Assembly: GCF_003248505.1 (NCBI RefSeq)
Contig: NZ_QFOA01000091.1
Location: 1 to 11,019 of the forward strand
Length of the DNA stretch: 11,019 nucleotides
Direction of reading: 5' to 3'
Source of the DNA: Sphingobium sp.
GTDB lineage: Bacteria; Pseudomonadota; Alphaproteobacteria; Sphingomonadales; Sphingomonadaceae
The notes under the pieces are model-generated. The model saw nothing but the letters and a program-made list of their open reading frames with translations. It ran no database searches and was not told where the DNA came from. Of the stretch, positions 1-5,137 are shown piece by piece (positions within the stretch are counted from its first letter, which is position 1; each line of letters starts with the position of its first letter). A program made the translations under genes and the position numbers.

Positions 1-165
1 CCCGCAGCACCCGTGCGTAGGGTCCATTACAAAACGGCCTCGCGCCGTGCGTCCCGCCTTACGCAGCGCGCTCGCGCTGCGCAGCCTCGTACCGGCAGGG
101 GCGGGGCACCCTTGCTGCAGTTGCGCGGTGGTGCGTGGCGAGGAGGTTTGAGGGATGGCGTTCAT
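1..165 (-). CDS. Partial open frame running off the left edge, unknown product
   Basis: An ATG at 165-163 opens a frame that continues for 55 codons without a stop to the first base of the window, so the 3' end is missing. A good Shine-Dalgarno (GGGGAGA, about 173-179) lies 7-8 nt upstream. The peptide begins MNAIPQTSSPRTTAQLQQ and is rich in Ser, Thr, Arg and Gln, with no recognisable domain. A perfect GC inverted repeat (62-70 with 73-81) lies inside it, which is unusual for coding sequence and weakens the call. The upstream neighbour is the 115-residue gene, whose terminator-like hairpin ends about 20 nt before this start. It is either the start of a real gene or a chance frame behind a good ribosome site. 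Confidence 0.35.
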   Translation of the reverse strand, partial: MNAIPQTSSPRTTAQLQQGCPAPAGTRLRSASALRKAGRTARGRFVMDPTHGCCG

Positions 166-186
166 GGGTGGGATCTCCCCGAAAGC

Positions 187-218
187 AAAAAAAGGGACCG
201 GGCATCAGGCCCGGTCCC
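187..218 (-). terminator. Intrinsic terminator after the 115-residue gene
   Basis: On the minus strand a perfect 10-bp stem, GGGACCGGGC (arms 209-218 and 194-203) with a 5-nt loop, is followed by seven Ts (187-193). It begins about 12 nt after the stop codon of the 577-230 gene. The next start codon (165) is only 28 nt beyond the stem base, so it also sits in that gene's leader. Confidence 0.85.
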
Positions 219-229
219 GGGGTATGTGA

Positions 230-577
230 TCAGCCCTGCTGGGCGACCAACGCGTGCGCTTCCAGGATGAGCATGGCCGCCTCGTCGTCACCGCCCTGTG
301 CCCGGATGATCCGATACGCATTGGAGCAGGCGGCCATGCGGGCGAGCTCCGAAGCCCGGTTCCATTCCGCCTCGTATTCCTCGTCGCACTCGCCGGTAAT
401 CACGAAGTCGCCGGTCTCGTAATCGGTGTAACCATAGTACTGGCCCGCGTAGGAATTAGCCCGTTTGAGGTGGCGCTCGATCCGGCGAATGAGAGCGAAC
501 CCCATCGCCTGCGCAGAGAAATAGTGCGGTTCATGGGTTTCGACGAAGCGGTCGTAGTCGGGTTCGATGGTGAGCAT
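230..577 (-). CDS. Acidic 115-residue hypothetical protein
   Basis: The start at 577 is chosen because a perfect AGGAGG (583-588) lies 5 nt upstream; the open frame extends further to 784, but that part has no ribosome site and poor composition. The product is acidic and rich in Tyr and Glu, with a helical N-terminal part (residues 20-45) and a Tyr-rich stretch GQYYGYTDYETGDFV at 45-59. A helical, Ala-rich C-terminus follows (75-112). I see no signal peptide, membrane segment or known motif, and I do not recognise the family. It is divergent from the 777-1019 gene across about 200 bp and is followed by a strong terminator. Its place in the SLOG/DUF736 block suggests a mobile-element accessory protein, but no function can be assigned. 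Confidence 0.75.
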   Translation of the reverse strand: MLTIEPDYDRFVETHEPHYFSAQAMGFALIRRIERHLKRANSYAGQYYGYTDYETGDFVITGECDEEYEAEWNRASELARMAACSNAYRIIRAQGGDDEAAMLILEAHALVAQQG

Positions 578-776
578 GTAAGCCTCCTCATGGGGGTGTC
601 CGCGGACGACAGGCACTGCGGACCGATGGATGGGATGGGATGTGGTCGGTGACGGACCGGCTGGAGCATTCAGGCGCGAAGCCCCGCCGGTTCCGCAGGA
701 AGCGGCAATCCCCGCTTGCGCCGGTCCGCCGATGTGGCACAGTCGCAAGCGACGGGCAGGCCATCGGGGAAGGACG
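578..776. promoter_or_regulatory. Divergent intergenic region with palindromic sites
   Basis: This 199-bp gap separates the divergent 115-residue and 80-residue genes, so it should carry promoters in both directions. It holds a perfect 10-bp palindrome GTCCGCGGAC (598-607). A related half-site GCGGACCG (618-625) has its reverse complement CGGTCCGC further along (about 723-730). These could be operator half-sites. No convincing -35/-10 pair was identified by eye. Confidence 0.35.
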
Positions 777-1019
777 ATGGACATGCCGAAGATGACGGAA
801 AGGGATCGGCTCGCCGATCTGGAAGCGCGTCAGCGCAAGATGAACGATGAACTGAAAAACGCGCGCCGTGCGCTGCGGGGCAGATATGCCGCGATGATCG
901 CGGAGATGCCGGTCGAGAAGCTCACGGAAAGGGAATTCCGCGAGCTTCTCACACTGGCGATCCGGGTCGGTGGCGGCGCGGCGCTGACGGCGATTAAAGG
1001 ACTGCCGGCAGCGATCTGA
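777..1019 (+). CDS. Small coiled-coil protein, possibly a TraC/MobC-like mobilisation accessory
   Basis: ATG at 777 follows GGGGAAGGA (766-774); a second in-frame ATG at 783 is also well spaced. The product is 80 residues. Residues 7-45 form a highly charged heptad-like helix (RLADLEARQRKMNDELKNAR), followed by a short EKLTEREFRELLTLAIRVGG segment and a hydrophobic, Gly/Ala-rich tail. Small proteins with this plan (N-terminal coiled coil, short C-terminal helix) occur as relaxase accessory proteins (TraC/TraD/MobC types) in alphaproteobacterial conjugative elements. The resemblance here is of architecture only. It is the only plus-strand gene in the left block. Its TGA abuts the TGA of the convergent SLOG gene with no base between them (TGATCA at 1017-1022). 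Confidence 0.6.
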   Translation: MDMPKMTERDRLADLEARQRKMNDELKNARRALRGRYAAMIAEMPVEKLTEREFRELLTLAIRVGGGAALTAIKGLPAAI

Positions 1020-1541
1020 TCACGCGCTGGACATCACCAGGTTCCGGCAGGGATGCGCCTCGAGAAAGCTGTCCCTGTCGGAATCCGATCTCAGGGTGAT
1101 GAACCGCGCTTCGGGCCCGAACCAGATCATGATGAAGCGCCGCTGCGCCGCCAACCGGTGGATATTCGCAAGGCTGCCCCGGCTGCGACCATCCCAGATC
1201 ACGAGACCGAGGGCGGCATCGCGCGCCATCGCCGCATCCTTCGCGGCATGGAAGGCGGCGGTGCCCTTTCGCCCGGAAGTAGGAATGCGCCGGACAGGCC
1301 AGTCGCCCAGATTATGACGCGGTTCCTCTCCGGAACAGTAGACCCTGACAGCAGCGATCTCGCGATCGGAAAGATGGCGCTGGACCAGGCGATCCACGCC
1401 GCGCGCGTCCCCGATCAGGATGGGAAGCGCACGGTACAGGATACCATCGATGCGTTCGATGACGGGCTCGGGAAGCGCGGTAATGGACAGCGACCCGGAA
1501 ACGAAAACGGCCGAATTAGAAAGGTGCAAATGCTCGGACAT
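1020..1541 (-). CDS. Divergent SLOG-like (Rossmann-type nucleotide-binding) protein
   Basis: The start at 1541 has GAGGAG (1551-1556) 9 nt upstream, giving 173 residues; a longer frame to 1622 lacks a ribosome site. The layout fits a SLOG/LOG-like Rossmann fold. Residues 12-20 form a first strand with the glycine turn VFVSGSLSI. Residues 41-54 carry ILIGDARGVDRLVQ, the position where DUF2493 proteins have their G-x-x-G-x-D element. Residues 100-127 read AKDAAMARDAALGLVIWDGRS followed by RGSLANI, resembling the strand plus Gly-Ser/Thr phosphate-binding loop of the superfamily. SLOG proteins bind or process nucleotides and nucleotide-derived ligands (family knowledge); no activity can be deduced here. 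It lacks the N-terminal domain of the two larger SLOG genes upstream. The fold call is by motif and has not been confirmed by a search. Confidence 0.7.
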   Translation of the reverse strand: MSEHLHLSNSAVFVSGSLSITALPEPVIERIDGILYRALPILIGDARGVDRLVQRHLSDREIAAVRVYCSGEEPRHNLGDWPVRRIPTSGRKGTAAFHAAKDAAMARDAALGLVIWDGRSRGSLANIHRLAAQRRFIMIWFGPEARFITLRSDSDRDSFLEAHPCRNLVMSSA

Positions 1542-1636
1542 GGCTTTAATCTCCTCGAATGAGCCACCCCTCTCTGCCCTCCTCTCCTCGGGTGGCAGGA
1601 CGCGGCCTCGCCCCTCAGCCAACCCCGCCCAGACCG

Positions 1637-1741
1637 CACCCGAAGGGTGTCCCTGCGACGAGCACGGCGAAGCCGCGCGCAGGAGGCCGGGACCGCCTGG
1701 CGGTCCCGCATCGCGCCCGCGACGGACCCGCCTGCGGGTCC
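1637..1741. repeat. Four consecutive small GC hairpins in the leader of the 173-residue SLOG gene
   Basis: Four perfect inverted repeats follow one another in about 105 bp. They are CACCC-GAA-GGGTG (1637-1649), CGGC-GAA-GCCG (1665-1675), GGGACCGCC-T-GGCGGTCCC (1689-1707) and GGACCCGC-CT-GCGGGTCC (1724-1741). All lie between the terminator of the upstream gene and the ribosome site of the 1541 gene. They could fold in the mRNA leader or be REP-like elements. No gene is seen in 1542-1779. Confidence 0.6.
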
Positions 1742-1769
1742 CTGAGCGGGGGCGAGAGCTACGCTTGAT

Positions 1770-1811
1770 AAAAGGAAATGAGGACCGGCCCGGCGAACCG
1801 GACCGATCCTC
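1770..1811 (-). terminator. Intrinsic terminator with UUCG tetraloop after the 2805-1822 gene
   Basis: On the minus strand GAGGAUCGGUCCGG (1811-1798) pairs along all 14 positions, with two G-U wobbles, to CCGGGCCGGUCCUC (1793-1780) around a UUCG loop. The broken T tract ATTTCCTTTTATC follows. The stem starts about 11 nt after the stop codon. Confidence 0.85.
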
Positions 1812-1821
1812 TGGCGGAACC

Positions 1822-2805
1822 TCACTGCGCCTCCCATCCCTGATCGCTGAGCCTGACGAACCGCGCCGGGATACGCTTCTCCTTCACGAGGCGCGCGAGG
1901 TGAGACTGCAGGCCCGACCCTTCGCAGACCAGCGCCTCGACGGGGCGCAGTCCGACCATCTGCTCGTTCCGGACGAACCCCGCCCTCTTCCCCAGCTTCG
2001 CGCTGAGGCGGAACGTGATGAGCTTCACCTTACGCGAGGCGGCCCACGCAGCGGCCATCGCGTCGCATCCCTTATCCTGTGCGGTCGTCGCCAGCACCAT
2101 CGCCGGGTTCCGGTATTTCGCGTCGTCGAGTTTCGCCCAGATCAGGCGGTCGTCAAACCAGCAGTCCGCGCCGCCGGAGAAGATCACGATGGGCCCTCGC
2201 GGGTTATGCGCGTCGGTGCGGCGCTGGCGGCGGGCGGCAAGGAAATCGGTGGCCGCGATGACCGAGGCGGTGCGCTTACTCGAGACCAGCGACCCCTTCG
2301 GTGCCGACCACGGCCGTCCGGTTTCGGTGTGGAAGACGTCGGCGGCATGGTCGCGCATGCACCGCAGCGCGTCGGTGGCTTCGTCGAGGAATTCGAGTTC
2401 GCCCTGTGCCTGCTCGAGTTCGACACCGTGAATTTCGCTGCCGTCGGCGCGCCGCAGCAGGTCCTGGACGTCGCGCGTCGCCTTATCGGCCTGCCCCTGC
2501 CACTGGTCGGCGACGTGATGGAAACTGTTCACGATGCCCCATGCGAGGCGCTCGGCGGCAGGCTGCAGCCGCGTGTCGCGCAGCAGGTCGAAGAGGGTCG
2601 TGACGATCAGCTCGACGGCAAGCTGGGCTTCGCGCGGATCGGGCATGTCGGTCGCCATCTCCTCCTCGCCGCGCCCGATGCGGACCCCGTCGAGATCGGA
2701 GGAGAAGGCGGCGTGGAAGTCGTCGGTGGTGCCCGCCATCGTCTCCTGCGCGATGAATTCGGCGATGTCGGAGAACGGGCGGATGCTGCGGTGGATCTTC
2801 GTCAT
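1822..2805 (-). CDS. DUF2493 (YAcAr, SLOG superfamily) protein with N-terminal helical domain, copy 1
   Basis: Start 2805 is set by AGGAGG (2811-2816) 5 nt upstream; the product is 327 residues. Residues 10-100 form a helical domain (LFDLLRDTRL at 71-80, LAWGIVNSFH at 87-96). A charged helical linker at 100-160 contains CMRDHAADVF, then GRPWS at 163-167. Residues 202-316 are the DUF2493 domain: PRGPIVIFSGG (first strand and glycine turn), a TTAQDKGCDAMAAAW segment at 240-254, the family's conserved Arg-Asn as GFVRNEQMV (RN at 279-280) and the loop EGSGLQ (295-300). DUF2493/YAcAr belongs to the SLOG group of nucleotide-binding Rossmannoid proteins, known from genetic-conflict and mobile-element settings. 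It is collinear along its length with the neighbour at 4218-3208, so the two are tandem duplicates. It has its own terminator and a long structured leader. Ligand and reaction are unknown. Confidence 0.85.
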   Translation of the reverse strand: MTKIHRSIRPFSDIAEFIAQETMAGTTDDFHAAFSSDLDGVRIGRGEEEMATDMPDPREAQLAVELIVTTLFDLLRDTRLQPAAERLAWGIVNSFHHVADQWQGQADKATRDVQDLLRRADGSEIHGVELEQAQGELEFLDEATDALRCMRDHAADVFHTETGRPWSAPKGSLVSSKRTASVIAATDFLAARRQRRTDAHNPRGPIVIFSGGADCWFDDRLIWAKLDDAKYRNPAMVLATTAQDKGCDAMAAAWAASRKVKLITFRLSAKLGKRAGFVRNEQMVGLRPVEALVCEGSGLQSHLARLVKEKRIPARFVRLSDQGWEAQ

Positions 2806-2837
2806 GGGAACCTCCTGTAGAAACGAAAGAGGTTCCC
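2806..2837 (-). promoter_or_regulatory. Hairpin covering part of the ribosome site of the 2805 gene
   Basis: A perfect 9-bp inverted repeat, GGGAACCTC (2837-2829 on the minus strand) with GAGGTTCCC (2814-2806), encloses a 14-nt loop. The downstream arm includes the GAGG of the AGGAGG Shine-Dalgarno and ends at the base before the ATG. If folded, it would hinder translation initiation. Confidence 0.65.
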
Positions 2838-3151
2838 CCCTGGGCACGGGCTCCGAGCGGCGGGGTCAAGGATCGCGGAACGCGACCGGCGCAGCCGGCG
2901 ATGGGGGTCACGATTTTTCCGGGCGGCCACATTGCCCGAATGGAAGCATGACGCCCGACCCGCCCGGAAAAATGGTGGGGCCCCGTCGTCCTTGAGGCCG
3001 GCGCGGTCCCGTGCCACCATTGGAATTCTTGAGAGAGAGAAGAGGCTTTGCGAATCTGGGGCTCGATGCTCCTGATTCGCAACGGGTGCCTCCAGGCGCT
3101 TACCTCTCAATGGAGCGCCCGCGACCTCGCGACCCTGCACGCCCCTTGCGC
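2838..3151 (-). promoter_or_regulatory. Long structured leader upstream of the 2805 gene
   Basis: This stretch of over 300 bp has no convincing gene. It carries a perfect 14-bp inverted repeat (2913-2926 with 2960-2973; ATTTTTCCGGGCGG and its complement) around a 33-nt interior. A second pairing, AATGGTGG (2971-2978) with CCACCATT (3014-3021), shares three bases with the first, so the two compete. It also has short hairpins TCGCG-GAA-CGCGA (2873-2885) and CCGGC-GCA-GCCGG (2886-2898) and a GGGGCCCC palindrome (2977-2984). It could be a cis-regulatory RNA leading into the ribosome-site hairpin. A promoter for the 2805 gene must lie within or upstream of it, but I cannot place one. Confidence 0.45.
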
Positions 3152-3183
3152 AAAAAAGGGGGACGGCGCGGCGCGCCGTCCCC
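3152..3183 (-). terminator. Intrinsic terminator after the 4218-3208 gene
   Basis: On the minus strand a 12-bp GC stem, GGGGACGGCGCG (arms 3172-3183 and 3159-3170), is followed by CTTTTTTG (six Ts, 3152-3157). It starts 24 nt after the stop codon. Confidence 0.85.
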
Positions 3184-3207
3184 GAAAAATACGCTGAGAC
3201 TTCGGTG

Positions 3208-4218
3208 TCAGGCTACCCGGCGAACGCGGCCCCGCGGAAGCGCGGTGATCTTCTCGGCGGGTGCCTGATCGGCCTTTCGGAAGGCATGGATCGGAACCCC
3301 GACCTTTCGCAGCGCCTGATAGAGGTTCGCCTGAATGCCCGAGCCCTCGCCCAGCACGGCTTCGACCGGTTTCAGTTCGACCAGCTTGCGATTACGGGCA
3401 AAGGGCGCGCCGCGCCCCGCGCCCATCAGCGAGTAGGTGACGAGCTGGACGTCGCGGCTCCCCGCCCACGAGGCCACGATCGCATCGAAGCCCTTACGCT
3501 GCGCGGTGGTCACCAGCGTCATGTGCGGGATCCGCGCGAGGATCGCGTCGAGCCGGTCCCACAGGATCTGCCAGTCATGCCATTCGGCATGGCCCGAGGC
3601 GACGACGATCGGGCCACGCGGGCGGTATCGCTCGCGCTCGGCGAGTTCGCGGGCGCGCAGGAAGTCCTGTATCGCGACCTGCGTGGCGGTAGCGACCTTC
3701 GAGACCCGCGAACCGCGCGCAGGCGACCAGGGACGGCCCGAAAGCACGCGGAAGGTGTCGGCCGCATAGTCGCGCATGCACTCGACCGCTTCGCGCTGTT
3801 CGGACAGCGACTGGCACAGCAGCTGCTTCTCCTCGAGCTCGGTGTTAAACACCTCGGAAAGGTCGGAGCGGCGCATCATGTCGCGCAGTTCGTCGGCCAG
3901 CAGGTCTTCCTGCCGCTCGAGCTTTCCCGCGACGAAATGGAAGCTGTTCACCATGCCCCATGCGATCTCGGGGGCGAGCGCATCGAGGCGGGTGTCGGTC
4001 AGCAGGTCGAAGATGGTGGCGATAACCCCGGCGCAATCGGCCTGTGCGTGGAGCGGCTCGGGCATGTCGTGTTCGCCCGGTTCATCCCCCGGGCTGATGA
4101 TCGAGAGGGGGATGGGATCGCCGAAAGCGCGCTGGAATTCCGGGGTCGCGGTCACTTCGGCGAACAGCGCGGGCAGATCAGCGAAGCGGCTGATGCTGCG
4201 CGAATCGTCGTGGCTCAT
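3208..4218 (-). CDS. DUF2493 (YAcAr, SLOG superfamily) protein with N-terminal helical domain, copy 2
   Basis: Start 4218 has GGGAGAAG (4223-4230) 4 nt upstream; the product is 336 residues. Residues 10-95 form the N-terminal helical domain (RFADLPALFAEVTATPEF; TIFDLLTDTR at 68-77; IAWGMVNSFHFVAG at 85-98). A charged coiled linker follows (100-160), with CMRDYAADTF at 147-156 and GRPWS at 161-165. The DUF2493 domain spans about 199-313: RPRGPIVVASGH, TTAQRKGFDAIVASW (237-251), the conserved Arg-Asn in FARNRKLVELKP (RN at 275-276) and the loop GEGSGIQ (290-296). The C-terminus is short and basic. The same domain order and spacing as copy 1 identify them as paralogues, while sequence differences along the whole length show the duplication is not recent. 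The hairpin behind the 93-residue gene lies just upstream of its ribosome site, so it probably depends on read-through from upstream. Function is inferred only as nucleotide-related sensing or processing. Confidence 0.87.
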   Translation of the reverse strand: MSHDDSRSISRFADLPALFAEVTATPEFQRAFGDPIPLSIISPGDEPGEHDMPEPLHAQADCAGVIATIFDLLTDTRLDALAPEIAWGMVNSFHFVAGKLERQEDLLADELRDMMRRSDLSEVFNTELEEKQLLCQSLSEQREAVECMRDYAADTFRVLSGRPWSPARGSRVSKVATATQVAIQDFLRARELAERERYRPRGPIVVASGHAEWHDWQILWDRLDAILARIPHMTLVTTAQRKGFDAIVASWAGSRDVQLVTYSLMGAGRGAPFARNRKLVELKPVEAVLGEGSGIQANLYQALRKVGVPIHAFRKADQAPAEKITALPRGRVRRVA

Positions 4219-4241
4219 GGAACTTCTCCCTGTCAGGGGGG

Positions 4242-4284
4242 CAAAAGGAAAAGGGCCGCGAACGCGAGGGTAGCGTCGCGGCCC
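4242..4284 (-). terminator. Terminator-like hairpin between the 93-residue gene and SLOG copy 2
   Basis: On the minus strand a 9-bp stem, GGGCCGCGA with TCGCGGCCC (4284-4276 and 4261-4253) and a 14-nt loop, is followed by TTTTCCTTTT. It lies 21 nt after the upstream stop and 34 nt before the downstream ATG, so no promoter fits between it and SLOG copy 2. Confidence 0.75.
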
Positions 4285-4304
4285 TGCATGGGTATCGTGC
4301 CGGG

Positions 4305-4586
4305 TTAGTGCCTGCTCGCCCTAGCGGGCGCGGCGAATGCCGCGCGCGTCAGGACGGTATCGACGATCCCGGCCGCATGCGGCGCGAGCGGCGTATTCTC
4401 GAGCAGGTCGTAGATGGCGGCGATGATCTCGCCGCAGGTGATACCCGCCGGGATTTTCGGCACGGGAGACGCGCCCTCGACATGCCGCGCGAGCAGGTCG
4501 CGGATCGAGGGGCTGGCCATGATCGCCGCGGAGAGCGCGGCAAGGTCGGTCAACGGGGCGGAAGAATGCAATGAAGAGCGGCGCAT
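4305..4586 (-). CDS. 93-residue protein matching the N-terminal domain of the SLOG paralogues
   Basis: Start 4586 is preferred over 4601 because GAGGAG (4594-4599) lies 7 nt upstream of it. Residues 12-84 align by eye with residues 12-94 of the 4218-3208 protein. Shared elements are DLAALSAAIMASP against DLPALFAEVTATP, CGEIIAAIYDLLENTPL against CAGVIATIFDLLTDTRL, and a following Ala-Ile/Val-rich helix ending in Phe. The match stops after about residue 84; the linker and SLOG domain are absent, and the 86-bp gap to the next gene holds only a hairpin and a ribosome site. It is therefore either a free-standing version of the partner domain or a truncated third paralogue that kept a stop, a terminator and its own ribosome site. 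A free domain could compete with or bridge the full-length proteins. Confidence 0.75.
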   Translation of the reverse strand: MRRSSLHSSAPLTDLAALSAAIMASPSIRDLLARHVEGASPVPKIPAGITCGEIIAAIYDLLENTPLAPHAAGIVDTVLTRAAFAAPARASRH

Positions 4587-4606
4587 GGGATGTCTCCTCA
4601 TGGGCG

Positions 4607-4646
4607 AAAAAGAAAGAGGCCGGAGAAGCCTGACGCCTCCCCGGCC
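4607..4646 (-). terminator. Terminator-like hairpin between the DUF736 gene and the 93-residue gene
   Basis: On the minus strand GGCCGG (4646-4641) pairs with CCGGCC (4623-4618), with partial extension into the loop, and is followed by TCTTTCTTTTT. It starts about 24 nt after the DUF736 stop. Its base is about 31 nt before the next ATG. Confidence 0.7.
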
Positions 4647-4669
4647 CGATGGGACTGATCAGCGCCTGA

Positions 4670-5137
4670 TCAGAACGGGTCTTCCTCCTCGAACGAGGTG
4701 TCCGAACCCGACCGTTCGCCGCCGGCACCCACGGTGCTGTCACCGAAGCCGCCCTGATCGCCCGGGCCGCGATCGTCGTACCGGCCGCTGCTCGCGCCCA
4801 TGCCGCCACCGAAATCGGAGCGCATGGTGTCGCGGCGCCAGGCGACCATGTAGCCGCCATGGTCGGCCGGGAAGAGCGCGATCGGCAGCGGCTCGGGCAG
4901 GCTGGGGTCGTCGATGTTCCCGGCGAGGAACACATCCCCCTGCTTCGACACGGCCTCCCACAGCGCGCCGATCTGGACGTAGCGGCGGGCGATGTTAAGC
5001 GCGAGGATCTCGTAGACCGGAGCCTTCGGATTATCGCTCACGACCTTGCGCAGCCCGACACTGGGCAGATCGATGGTGCGGGTGGCGATCGAGCCCTTCA
5101 GACGGCCGTTCCGATTAAAGATTTCACCGATGTTCAT
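4670..5137 (-). CDS. DUF736 protein with SSB-like Gly-rich linker and acidic tail
   Basis: Start 5137 begins the family-typical MNIGEIFNRNGRLKGSI; a weak AAAGG lies 8 nt upstream. The product is 155 residues, longer than the roughly 100 residues usual for DUF736. Residues 1-102 carry the DUF736 pattern: the N-terminal strand pair, an ALW-EAVSKQGDVFLAGNIDDPSLPEP segment around 58-83 matching the family's lysine-to-'DDPS' core, and a closing GGYMVAWRRD strand (94-103). DUF736 proteins are common on conjugative plasmids and elements; their biochemical role is not established to my knowledge. Residues 108-147 are a disordered, Gly/Ser/Asp-rich linker, and the last residues are SFEEEDPF. A Gly-rich linker ending in an acidic -PF tip is the hallmark of bacterial SSB, where the tip recruits DNA-repair and replication partners. 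The tail call is seen directly; an ssDNA role is inference. It is the first gene of the block. Confidence 0.85.
   Translation of the reverse strand: MNIGEIFNRNGRLKGSIATRTIDLPSVGLRKVVSDNPKAPVYEILALNIARRYVQIGALWEAVSKQGDVFLAGNIDDPSLPEPLPIALFPADHGGYMVAWRRDTMRSDFGGGMGASSGRYDDRGPGDQGGFGDSTVGAGGERSGSDTSFEEEDPF

Noticed and set aside
1420..2820. 466-codon plus-strand open frame
   Set aside because: It is the antisense shadow of the DUF2493 gene (copy 1) and its leader; it has no ribosome site and an Arg/Pro/Gly-heavy composition with no domain.
2913..2973. 14-bp inverted repeat as the ends of a small transposable element (MITE)
   Set aside because: Only 61 bp in total and no clear target duplication; an RNA helix or binding site in the leader fits better.
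2483..3082. Long minus-strand frames through the leader of the 2805 gene
   Set aside because: They overlap the true N-terminus in another frame and translate into basic low-complexity sequence; the inverted repeats explain the region better.
3205..4308. 367-codon plus-strand open frame
   Set aside because: Antisense shadow of SLOG copy 2, which has a strong ribosome site, a recognisable domain and a paralogue.
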